Assembly (NCBI GenBank): GCA_038025085.1
Contig: CM076139.1
Coordinates: forward strand, 54,602,807 to 54,666,806
DNA length: 64,000 nucleotides
Direction: 5' to 3'
Source: Tetragonia tetragonoides
Taxonomy: Eukaryota > Streptophyta > Magnoliopsida > Caryophyllales > Aizoaceae
Below are positions 23,601 to 31,849 of the stretch, one piece after another. Numbering within the stretch: position 1 is the stretch's first letter; the number at the start of each line of letters is the position of its first letter. The translations under genes and the position numbers were made by a program. The notes under the pieces are model-generated. The model searched no databases, had not been told where the DNA came from, and saw only the letters and a program-made list of their open reading frames with translations.

Positions 23601-26600
23601 ACGGGCAGCGGTGTTTAGGATGGATCGCGAGAAAGCCCCAGGGCCGGATGGATTCACTATGGCTTATTACCAGGATTGCTGGGAGGTCATCAAGGAGGCC
23701 TGCTTGGGGTTTTTACTGAGTTTCATGCCACAGGGGTGATTGGGAAGAGTATGAACTCTAACTTTATCACCCTCGTCCCTAAGAAGGATCGGTCGATTAA
23801 GGTGAGGGATTTTAGGCCTATTAGTTTAGTCACCAGCGTTTATAAGATTTTAACTAAGGTCCTGTCTATTAGACTTGGGACGGTTTTGACTGGGACTATC
23901 TCGGCTGCTCAGAGCGCTTTTGTGGGGGGGCGCCAAATCATTGATGCAGCATTGGTAGCTAACGAGGTGGTTGATGATGCTCGTCGGAATAACCATTCTG
24001 GGATTGTATTTAAGCTGGACTTTGAGAAAGCTTATGATCGAGTTAGTTGGGGTTTTTTGGATCGCGTTTTAGATAGGAAGGGCTTCGGGGGGCGTTGGCG
24101 AAACTGGATAAGGGGTTGCCTGTCCAACGCCAGTTTCTCTGTCCTTGTTAAGGGGCGGCGCGTGACTGGTTTACTTCGTCGCGTGGTTTGCGCCAGGGGG
24201 ATCCCCTGTCCCCTTTTTTATTCACCCTTGTCGTTGATGTTCTTGGCCGAATGTTGGATAGGGGAGTGGAGCGGGGGCTTGTTGAGGGATTTCGGGTGGG
24301 CCGGGAAAGGGTTTGTGTTTCCCACTTGCAGTTTGCCGATGATACGATCCTTTTCCTGTCGGCGGAAGCCGAAGGCTTTAAGAGGGTACTTACGCTCTTA
24401 CAAGTCTTTGAGGTTGTGTCGGGGATGAGGATTAATCTGTCTAAGTGTAGTTTGGCGGGGGTCAACGTGGGGGAGGATGTTCTGAACTCCCTGGCTGGTT
24501 TAGTGGGTTGTCAGCAGTGGCCGCTTACTTATTTGGGGGTGCCCCTGGGGGATACCCAGATCGGTTTCCTTTTGGGAACCGGTGGTGTCTAGAGTGGCTA
24601 AGCGTCTAGATGGTTGGAAAGGGGTGTATTTCTCTTTGGGGGGGAGGATCACTATTTTACATTCCTGCTTAGCTAGCATCCTTCTTTCCCTTTTTAATAT
24701 TCCTGTTAGTGTATTGAGAGGATGATGAGGGACTTTCTTTGGTCGGGGACTGGTGAGGGTAAGAGAGACCATTTGGTCAGTTGGGACCATGTGTGCCGGC
24801 CGAAAACTGAGGGGGGCTTGGGTTTTGGTAGGTTGGTGTCCAAGAACATTTCGCTAGTGGGTAAGTGGTTATGGCGTTTTCCCCTAGAATCTGACTCCCT
24901 ATGGCACCGAGTTATCAGAAGCAAGTACGGCCTTCAGCATAATGGGTGGGATGCGCAAGCCAGCTCCACTGTCTCCCATGCTTGCCCTTGGAAGTTCGTT
25001 TCCCAGGTATCGTCTTTATTCTTTCCACTGGTCAGGTATAATGTGGGTAATGGTCAACGGGTTCGGTTCTGGGAGGATGTGTGGAATGGTGAAACTCCTT
25101 TCTCTTCTACATATCCGCGGGTTTTTCGTTTGTCCATTCTTCACGGGGCGCCGGTGGCTGATTTTTACTCAGCGGTTGGTGGTTCCTGGGACTTACACCT
25201 TCGACGACCACCACGTGATATAGAAATGGAGGAACTCGTTTCCCTCCTGGGTGTCCTCCACACTAGGTTTCTCGTCCCTAGGGACGATTCTCGGGCTTGG
25301 ATTGGGGACTCCTCTGGGGTTTTCTCTTCCAAGTCCTTCCTCCATCATCTTAGCCTTCCGTCACAGTTTCCACATTTTCCCCTTTCCTCTTATATTTGGA
25401 AGTCCAAGGTTCCTCTGAAGGTCCGTGCTTTTGTGTGGACTTTGGTGCTTGGTAAGATGAACACTTGTGATATGGTGCAACGGCGGAGGCCGCATATGTG
25501 TCTTCTTCCCAGCATGTGTGTGATGTGTCGACAAGACGGAGAGAGTTGTTTGCACTTGTTTGTTATGTGTAATTTTGCGAGGGCCTTGTGGGATAGATTG
25601 TTGTGGGGGGAGCCTTTTGTGTGCCCTGCTACTGTGGGGCAATTCCTACAGATGCGTTTCTTTGCTATGCGGAGAGGGAAGGAGGGTAGGATGTTGTGGC
25701 GGTGTGCCTGTATAGCTATCCTTTGGTGCACTTGGTTAGAGAGGAACTCGAGGATCTTCTCTGACGCGGGGAAGAGTATCGATTTAGTTTGGGAACATAT
25801 AGTCTATTTGGCATCCCTTTGGGCGAAGGCGGCTGGTGCCTTCAAGGGGGTGCAATTGACGGTCATTCAACGCCATTGGCGTGATTTGTAGATACTCTAT
25901 TTTTGTTCTTTGAGGATACCTTATCCTCCATTTTGTATTCTTTCACTATTTGATTAATAAAAATTTCACTTATCTAAAAAAAAAAAACATAAAGTTTGGT
26001 AATGATTTTTTTCTAAACCTAAGCAGAAGCACATAGACACATCACACATGCACCCTCTCTGAAAAGAGCCAAGGGGTAAGGATATATGTAAAAGTGCACA
26101 CACCTTTGTAGGGGTATAATTTACATCAGAAAGTCTGCTCAGATGTTCCATAAAATAAGTAGTGCAATCTGGAAGTTGGAATTCACTACCACGCGCATAA
26201 GTTTCCTACATAGAACAAAAGCATTAGAATGAGTGATGCCTCTTGAGGAATACAATTGTGTACAGAGTAGTTATATAAATTATAACAGTATCTCTCTTTG
26301 AAGCACCATCAGATAATATCAACTTGACACTAAAACCTGAATAGCTAGATCTTTCCATAGTGTTTCAATTTCCACGGACAGTTCTTTAGTGAGTCGTGGG
26401 TAATCCAACCTGCCACCAATTTCAGATAGCTTGTCTCCAATTTCCTAAGACAGAAAGCACTTTTTTAGTATATCTGCAGAAACATAATATTCTCCACACA
26501 CACACACACACACACCCCGGGGCTCCAGGATTGGCAAGCAGTAAGAAGCTCTATAAAAATTCCTACTGGGCTCAGCAGAGCAGCTTCGGCACATATTGCA

Positions 26601-27902
26601 TCATTAAAACTACATGATGAAGAGGGGGCGGGGCTCTGATATTCAAGTCTAACCTTTATGTCAGCGGACAAAATATACTTTGACGAATCTGCTTCATTTT
26701 GAGCCAATTCCTTTGAGCCATCAACCAACAACTGCGAAACCGGGCACAGATTAGGTACTAAGTAATCACCAACCACCTTATTTTAGTAAGGACAATGCCA
26801 ATAGTGGGATTGTATTAACAGTTGTCATATGGCAAAAAGGGAAACAACCGACACACCCTTTTCAAGTATTGCATACTTTTATTGTCTGATACACATTGGC
26901 ATGTATGACGGGTACATAGCTCTTCAGCTCTGCTTCATCAAATCCCGTTTGAAATAAAAGTTTTATCTGCAAACAGAACCCACTTACAGTAAGGCGACAA
27001 TTATGTCAAGAAACACTTGTACATCGATTTGAAGGCATTGAAATGCTATCTCACCTGCTTAAATATTGTTGACTTTCCAGACTCTCCAGCACCTTCACAA
27101 GAAAGCGTCACCAAAACCCATAGAAATCAGAGGAAGGACAAAATTTGTCAGAAATTATTTAATTTTATGCATGTCATAGTCATACATATTGGATTAAGTA
27201 GAATCTACAAAGTTGGATTAGTAATTAGGTTTGCATGTGTCACTTGGAATCAGGGATAAAGTAGGACAATTATATATTTCTTTTTTCTTTTTCTTGGTGT
27301 TGCAATGGGAAGCACATAGGAATATGGGATGATGAGAACAGGTTCCAAGCTCACCCAATCAACATGGACTTTACTAGAATAACTGTCATCTTCAGCACAA
27401 TCACAGTGCTCTCAGAATAATTCTATGGATCATGAATACAACAAATTCATCATGATCCATACTGAGGAGGAGGCAAAGAGGTTTCTCTAGTAGGCCTTCC
27501 GATAAGTATATTGAGGGAAGAGATTCATGGGCAAAAAGTTGAAAGACATAATCATGTTCAATGTAGGACAAAGGCAGCTAGTCAGTGAATTATTTTCTGG
27601 AGGAATAAAAATGGAGCACAAGCCAGGCATCTAGTTGGATTGATATCAAAATTTTCATGAGATATATACTTAGATTGATTAAAAAGCATACCAAGTAATA
27701 AGAGCTTCTGTATATGCTTTTCAGCCTTAGTCTCTTGCTCAATCCGCCTCTCTATCTCTGCCGCCTGAAAGACATAGAAAAGGGCATGAGAGTGGGATTA
27801 TGAAGAAAATGAAAAAAAAAAAAAAGAAAAAAAAAGAAATACCTGAGCATTTTCCGCATCGGCTTTGTTGTGATGCTGATGCCTACTGCAAAGTAATCCC
27901 AT
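14265..27902 (-). CDS. GPA1: Heterotrimeric G-protein alpha subunit, GPA1 orthologue, 13 exons
   Basis: Exons (minus strand): 27902-27843, 27764-27692, 27092-27055, 26966-26877, 26731-26654, 26444-26337, 26205-26104, 17285-17230, 16915-16781, 15697-15604, 15472-15413, 15327-15248, 14442-14265. All junctions are GT-AG and all phases agree. The total is 1152 nt, or 383 aa, the length of Arabidopsis GPA1. The protein starts MGLLCS, giving Gly2 for myristoylation and Cys5 for palmitoylation. It then has the P-loop GAGESGKST, the switch I arginine in [20 protein letters not shown] with the catalytic Gln, NKFD for guanine recognition, and ends FEAGLL. It binds and hydrolyses GTP at the plasma membrane and works with the beta-gamma dimer, RGS1 and GCR1. 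Intron 7 is 8.8 kb because of nested transposons; the coding sequence looks fully functional. Confidence 0.97.
16140..16470 (+). pseudogene. LEA_2 (NHL-like) protein pseudogene fragment inside GPA1 intron 9
   Basis: On the plus strand, antisense to GPA1, one frame gives [21 protein letters not shown], a membrane-anchor-like segment. After a frame break near 16300-16312, the next frame gives [28 protein letters not shown] and KHVGLKYT. That order (hydrophobic helix, then the valine/asparagine-rich beta segments with a KNP-like motif) is typical of plant LEA_2 / hydroxyproline-rich LEA proteins. There are no introns and no start codon, and the 3' part is missing. A processed or captured copy is the likely origin. 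Confidence 0.6.
16591..16672 (-). mobile_element. Truncated copy of the tRNA-derived SINE family (3' part)
   Basis: Read on the minus strand it gives GGAGGCTTTCCTGGCCATTA and CATGTTATATAAAAAAAA, the 3' half of the SINE at 41770-41921. It lies in GPA1 intron 9. Confidence 0.6.
18446..19918. mobile_element. hAT-superfamily non-autonomous element, 1.47 kb
   Basis: The ends are CAGTGGCGGGTCCAGGAT and ATGGATCCGCCACTG, a terminal inverted repeat with one mismatch in the first 13 positions. The flanks are a perfect 8-bp target duplication CTTTTGGA (18438-18445 and 19919-19926), the hAT hallmark. GGGTATGCAC occurs just inside both ends. A degenerate tRNA-like stretch is visible on the minus strand near 19772-19836 (TAGCTGGTTAAGC followed by GGATCGACTC). 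No transposase is present. It sits inside LINE copy b and itself holds a MULE-like element. Confidence 0.88.
18697..19567. mobile_element. MULE-like element nested in the hAT element
   Basis: It is flanked by a perfect 9-bp duplication TATTCTAAA (18688-18696 and 19568-19576). Subterminal inverted segments match (TACCACACCCC with AACAATACCACAC on the left; the reverse complement on the right near 19518-19545), while the outermost bases have diverged. The interior holds a Thr-Pro-rich open frame (18866-19099), a GA tract (19044-19094) and four GCGCCTA-type palindromic repeats near 19297-19410. The frame might be captured host sequence, but I do not recognise it. Confidence 0.7.
20753..22564 (+). 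CDS. LINE copy a, ORF1-like protein
   Basis: This is a 603-aa open frame from ATG 20753. The N-terminal domain ([16 protein letters not shown], then [14 protein letters not shown] and [16 protein letters not shown]) is of the kind found at the start of a set of plant L1 polyproteins. A CRRCGS motif follows, and then a long Gly/Arg/Pro-rich region. It ends at 22564 with the endonuclease frame not joined to it. The frame also opens upstream to 20609 without an ATG. It is probably a decayed element protein, not a host gene. Confidence 0.6.
   Translation: MVVSFRSDWKSFTLRFDGFIYHFVEEVRSKKFEICVKREEFQWWVQSSHTLWKGKGRDQGLLKRLGDGYILALRIAENTGGRFFLFEKIPFDRRAVAIRIPEGKRENGWVALMDAVQRVHEVPRPVRSSPCCRRCGSTEISWEGAVIPVQSRAGRGDVARDSVSHADRRGERPLAFGTYNGNGRDCYGRREFSAQDSRVEFTGVDPVNGLDARGFLINGNQACDRGRKPVFSRLGPSVRQQAQGSFTVNNRPTSRSTFRPKRFSLSKGIQQVNKEQPTYVEHMGYRARGIGPTLRPRTSGGPRSDRGPEHNSGVLEGRDRAAASATVHHGGRMPPPPMYSGRRRTSQVAEFSGDPRGGFEWVRQQQKGGSGASASRSGAVGQLANQPEAEKGSPEELVSSGVPVRGREKAGEVLFWPIDRRDASLATGFAGSSGGRVAWARRRRNQGPPAVRTGDATAASGSSDLGPQVPASGRLAGGGGGTPGEPGVGVVSGRAGGECEGRSVTEGLVYAPSSRVLTGSPSLESVMTGDVGGGVGEGLVVKRGAEILSGGGCAFNGLTGGFFEGIVSSWVLAGSGRSTSPTGSSAGCSCFRGRGAFEERSLC
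22777..25891 (+). pseudogene. LINE copy a, reverse transcriptase region with frameshifts
   Basis: The region begins with only the end of an exonuclease-endonuclease-phosphatase domain (SDHFPLVL near 22946). The rest of the endonuclease is absent between ORF1 and here. RT follows: KAPGPDGFT, then a frameshift near 23710. Next come [19 protein letters not shown] and [14 protein letters not shown], a frameshift near 24180, [11 protein letters not shown] and the catalytic QFADDTILF. Another break lies near 24580. The last frame (24722-25891) has [14 protein letters not shown] and the Cys/His zf-RVT end with [11 protein letters not shown], stopping at 25891. Confidence 0.88.
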
Positions 27903-27947
27903 GTTGATTTCTGCTAAAACTTTGATGAGAGAGAAAATGAAAGGCAA

Positions 27948-27995
27948 GGCAGTCGGCAGTCGGCAGTCGGCAGTCCGCAGTCCGCAGTCCGCAGT
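27948..27995 (-). repeat. Heptamer minisatellite in the GPA1 leader
   Basis: About seven tandem units on the plus strand: CGGCAGT three to four times, then CCGCAGT three times. It lies 46-93 bp upstream of the GPA1 start codon, so it is probably transcribed in the 5'UTR. Confidence 0.8.
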
Positions 27996-28085
27996 AGTGA
28001 GGCGTTGCCAAAATTGGGAAGAATAGAGATAAAGATAATCGATGATGTTTGGTTGGTTGTGGTTGCAGAACAGAAGGAGCGCTTC

Positions 28086-28380
28086 AAATTGAAATTGAAA
28101 TTGAAATTGAAATTGAATAGTAGGTAGAAGTAAAATGAAAGGGGCTCACTGTCACTGTCATTGAAGAAGCTGAATAAGCAATAACATCGTCAACGACCTT
28201 CGACAACAAAAGGTTGCAGCCAATCGCAGTGCAGAATTGATTGATCGCGGCAACAAAAGGTTGCAGCCAATCGCAATATCATGCCTTAAACAAGTAGAAG
28301 AGCTTTGGCTTTAATTGACAAGATGGACGGAATTACGCCAACCTAGGGTTTCGGTGGTAGTGGTAGTGGTAGTGGTAGTG

Positions 28381-28450
<70 letters not shown>
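28086..28450 (-). promoter_or_regulatory. GPA1: GPA1 leader/promoter region rich in short tandem repeats
   Basis: Holds a TTGAAA hexamer array (28086-28117), a 25-bp direct repeat containing GCAGCCAATCGCA (28204-28228 and 28251-28275; a CCAAT core in each), a GTAGTG array (28352-28380) and a 65-bp GA tract (28384-28449), which is CT on the GPA1 strand. I see no clear TATA box. The exact transcription start cannot be placed from sequence. Confidence 0.45.
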
Positions 28451-28452
<2 letters not shown>

Positions 28453-30266
28453 GAGTCAGGTGGCTACCGCCTTAGCAGCAAACTGAAATGAAATGAATAA
28501 TGGTTACAGATTACTCTACTACTTTACTCAGGTGATCCGACTCAACTAAAGCCAGCACCGGGACTGGGAGTGGAACACCGGAGTAGAGACTGTCCGTAAC
28601 AGCCGCAGGCCATCAGAGGAGGACGCCTTTATTCTACTTTTCCTTTTTCTTTTGCTTACTCATTAGTCAAAATCTGTAAATCTTTTGACTCTCTACTCCA
28701 CACCTCACTCCACTTTTGGTTTAGATTTTGAATTTGTTTTCTTCAAATCACCTTTTAATTTCAATTCTTATGAAACTATCATTGATCGGTTCGTTTTCAA
28801 CTCTAACTAAATACCCCTTTTCCGTTTCTTCAATCAAACTCATTTTCATCATCAATTTTGGAATTTTTTGTTTTTGTCGACATTCTTAGCAAATACAACG
28901 TTCTATTTGTCAATTTCGCATTTCCATTGTCACGTTCTATTCTTAGCATAGCAAAAAAATATTTCCTATGTTTGAGAAGCTTCTGTTATGAGATGAAAAT
29001 TTTTACCAAGTTGAGAAATGAGTGATGATCAAAAGATTATAACCCTATTTGACTTTCTCAGTCATATAGATAGTCATGGCACCACTACTTTTAAGTCCAG
29101 AAAAGCTATACGATACTAAAAGCTCAACTATATACATAGCCCATAATTAATCATCACCAGAACAATCCATCTAAATTATCTATCTCTATCGAAACCATGA
29201 GCAAGTGAACAACACCCTTTCTACAACTATAGCAAGTGTCCAAGTGAGGCCACCCACGACGGGGAGCCGACAGGATGTGGTGAAGACGACAAAGCAAGAG
29301 CAAAGAGACTATGAACGACGAAAGGGAAAAGATTGAAACTTAGATCTATTAGAATAAGAGGAGAGAGAGAGATCATAGATGTATCAGAAGGATAGAGGAG
29401 GACATTTAGATCTCATACGTAAAGTGAGTTTGGAAAAAGAAAAAAAGAAAAAGAGGAACACGGGGGGTATTTTAGTCTCTTCAAGTTAGTTTGGGTGGTT
29501 AATTGACTGGAAAATTCAAAATGGTATGATCTTCCTGACGGTTTTGTTATTAAAGGTGCTTCCACGCAAAATTTCTATATAAAGTGCTTCCAAACAAGCT
29601 ACACAGCTTATAAGGTGCTTCCAAGCAAAAAAAATCTTAGATTTTAAACCCAAACCTAAAACAAAACTTATCAAACTGACAATAAATAAATAATTCTAGT
29701 GGTTACATTCTCACAAACTCCTAAAAAATAAGATGGTCTTTTTTTCTTTTCCTTTTTTATCTTAAAAAATAGGATGGTCTTGAAATATTTGAAAAAATGA
29801 AAAGAAAAAAAAAATTCAATTAATTGGGTAACACTGCTTTAGCCAAGTTGTAGAGTACTTTATTACTAATAATCCTAAAAGTAAATTGTTTATTTTTCAT
29901 TTTAAATCTTAATTTTATTTTTATTATTTTGAGAACCAACATTTACAAACAATACTTTTTTTTTGTACATATTGTAAATATATAAAAATAAAAGTTGTAG
30001 AGTACTTTATTACTAAGAATCCTAAAAGTAAATTATTTATTATTATTATTATTAATTTTATTTTCAACCTTAATTTTATTCTTAATATTTTGAGAACCAA
30101 TATTTACATACAATCTTATTTTTTTATTTTCAACCTTAATTTTATTCTTAATATTTTTTTTACTCTACGTGACGTGCTATATGTTATCTATATATATATA
30201 TACAAAAGTTTACCAATGTGCTTCAAAAGGACTCGTAGAAAAATTTGACAAATACATAATGTTTAA
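28451..30266. other. AT-rich intergenic DNA upstream of GPA1 with a local tandem duplication
   Basis: A block of about 145 bp starting GTAGAGTACTTTATTACTAA is present twice in tandem (about 29849-29993 and 29995-30120), with part of a third unit after it. The phrase AAGGTGCTTCCA recurs three times near 29554-29625. No gene is seen. Confidence 0.5.
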
Positions 30267-30274
30267 TACTGAAA

Positions 30275-31182
30275 GGGGGTTGCTATACGTAAATCGCAAA
30301 TTACTAAACGTAAATCCCCACTTCCCACAATACCCCTAAGTAATTTTCAGCCCTTTCTCTCTCTTCCTTCCTTTTCTCTTAATCAATTGATAATGATGAT
30401 CAAAGTTGGTACAATGGTAAGTTAAAATTACTCAATGTAAACTTTTTTATATTGATATCCCTAACCATTTTGTCACCCATTCTCTCTATTCTCCCACTTT
30501 TCTCTCTATCAGTCCCCTAAATCATTTTATTCATGATTTGGGTTATGGCTAAAATTTGCATCGGTATGATTGCTGGTCTGTAATATTCATGATGCCGCTC
30601 GTAGTGATTGAGCATCAGTTATGATTACATAGGATTTTTGTCATCTTGTTGATTACCATGATTGATGGATTCAGTAGCAAGCATCAGAACTCTTGCCGTG
30701 ATAAACCTCTTTTGTTGCTGGGTTTTTCTCAAAAATCTAAATACCTATTTGCCGTCTCCATTCATCGCCAGTTATCACACTAATTAAATTCAAATAATTC
30801 CAGTCCCCAACCCACTAAAACGCAACCCACTCCCCATGGTCGCCGCCCCCAACCGCCATAGTCGCCGCTCAACCAGCCTACCGGCCCCAACCACCCTTCG
30901 ATAAACCCTAATCTACCACCCATACAATCATAAACAATTAATAGTTTAAAAACGAATCTAATCTAAATTATAATAATTACCTCAATATCATCATTAATTT
31001 GATCAAAGTTATTGTCTTGATTGAAAGAATCATCCATATCGATTAAGTAGAGGTAATGATGATAGAGAGAGGTAAATGGAGAAGAAGAGGATATTCCTTT
31101 ACAAATAAAAAGGGTAGTTTGGGAAATTTTATGTCAAAAAAATTAACGTTAAGTAATTTGTGATTTACGTTAAGCAGTTTCG
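30275..31182. mobile_element. MULE-like non-autonomous element between GPA1 and GCR1
   Basis: The flanks share TACTGAAA (30267-30274 and 31183-31190), 8 of the 9 bp expected for Mutator-like elements. Inverted ends match closely: CGTAAATCGCAAATTACT near the left end and the reverse complement of CGTAAATCACAAATTACT near the right. No transposase is present; the interior has no frame I recognise. Confidence 0.7.
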
Positions 31183-31206
31183 TACTGAAATTACACTGAC
31201 TTTATT

Positions 31207-31284
31207 ATGAGAGCACGGATAGACCTACCAGTATGTTGTATGTATATGAGAGCACGGATAGACCTACCAGTATGTTGTATGTAT
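31207..31284. repeat. 39-bp tandem duplication beside the tRNA gene
   Basis: Two perfect head-to-tail 39-bp units beginning ATGAGAGCACGGATAGAC lie 27 bp from the 3' end of the tRNA-Ser gene. Confidence 0.9.
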
Positions 31285-31310
31285 ATAACTTACATAAGAA
31301 AAAAAAGAAA

Positions 31311-31392
31311 CGTCGCCTGAGAGATTCGAACTCTCGCGGGGAAACCCCATGTACTTAGCAGGCACACGCCTTAACCACTCGGCCAAAGCGAC
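31311..31392 (-). tRNA. trnS-GCU: tRNA-Ser (anticodon GCU)
   Basis: On the minus strand the 82-nt sequence starts GTCGCTTTGGCCGAGTGG and has the A box TGGCCGAGTGG and the B box GTTCGAATC. The acceptor stem GTCGCTT pairs with AGGCGAC, with G as the discriminator base. The anticodon loop CTGCTAA gives GCT. There is a long variable arm (CATGGGGTTTCCCCGC), as class II serine tRNAs require, and no intron. All stems pair, so it looks functional. It is nuclear in context and lies 187 bp upstream of the GCR1 start codon, in the opposite direction. Confidence 0.95.
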
Positions 31393-31578
31393 AGGGTGAT
31401 GACCTGAAATTCCTATTATAAATAAAAAAGAGGAATTATTGCAAAGCTGAACATTAATTTTCTGTTGAAAGCATTTGACAAATCGAAATCATACTCCACA
31501 TTGAGGATTTGATAATTGATACGGCGTGGTAGTGGGTTACTGGTTAGTAGTGGGTAGTAGAGAATTAGATCGGTGAGA

Positions 31579-31799
31579 ATGGCGGCGGCGGCGGCGGCGG
31601 CGGCGGCGGTTGCGGTGGGGGTTGGAAATCTATCGGGAAGAGATCGAGAGATATTAGCAGCGGTGAACACGGGAGCATCAAGTCTTTCTTTAATAGGATC
31701 ATCCTTCATTGTCCTCTGCTACCTTCTCTTTAAGGACCTTCGCAAGTTCTCTTTCAAGCTCGTCTTTTTTCTCGCTCTTTCTGTAAGTAACAAGCCCAT

Positions 31800-31849
<50 letters not shown>

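Larger units (their letters stand above)
20445..25985 (+). mobile_element. L1-type LINE (copy a), 5.5 kb, inserted in GPA1 intron 7
   Basis: It is flanked by a 16-bp target duplication AACATAAAGTTTGGTA (20429-20444 and 25986-26001), and ends with CTTATCTAAAAAAAA. It is antisense to GPA1. The order is: a GA tract (20549-20598), an ORF1-like frame, a stump of endonuclease, reverse transcriptase, then a C-terminal zinc-ribbon region (zf-RVT). Several frameshifts make it inactive. Confidence 0.92.

Noticed and set aside
31573..31578. Start of the GCR1 frame two codons earlier
   Set aside because: The codon at 31573 is GTG; the ATG at 31579 opens the alanine run and fits the family length.
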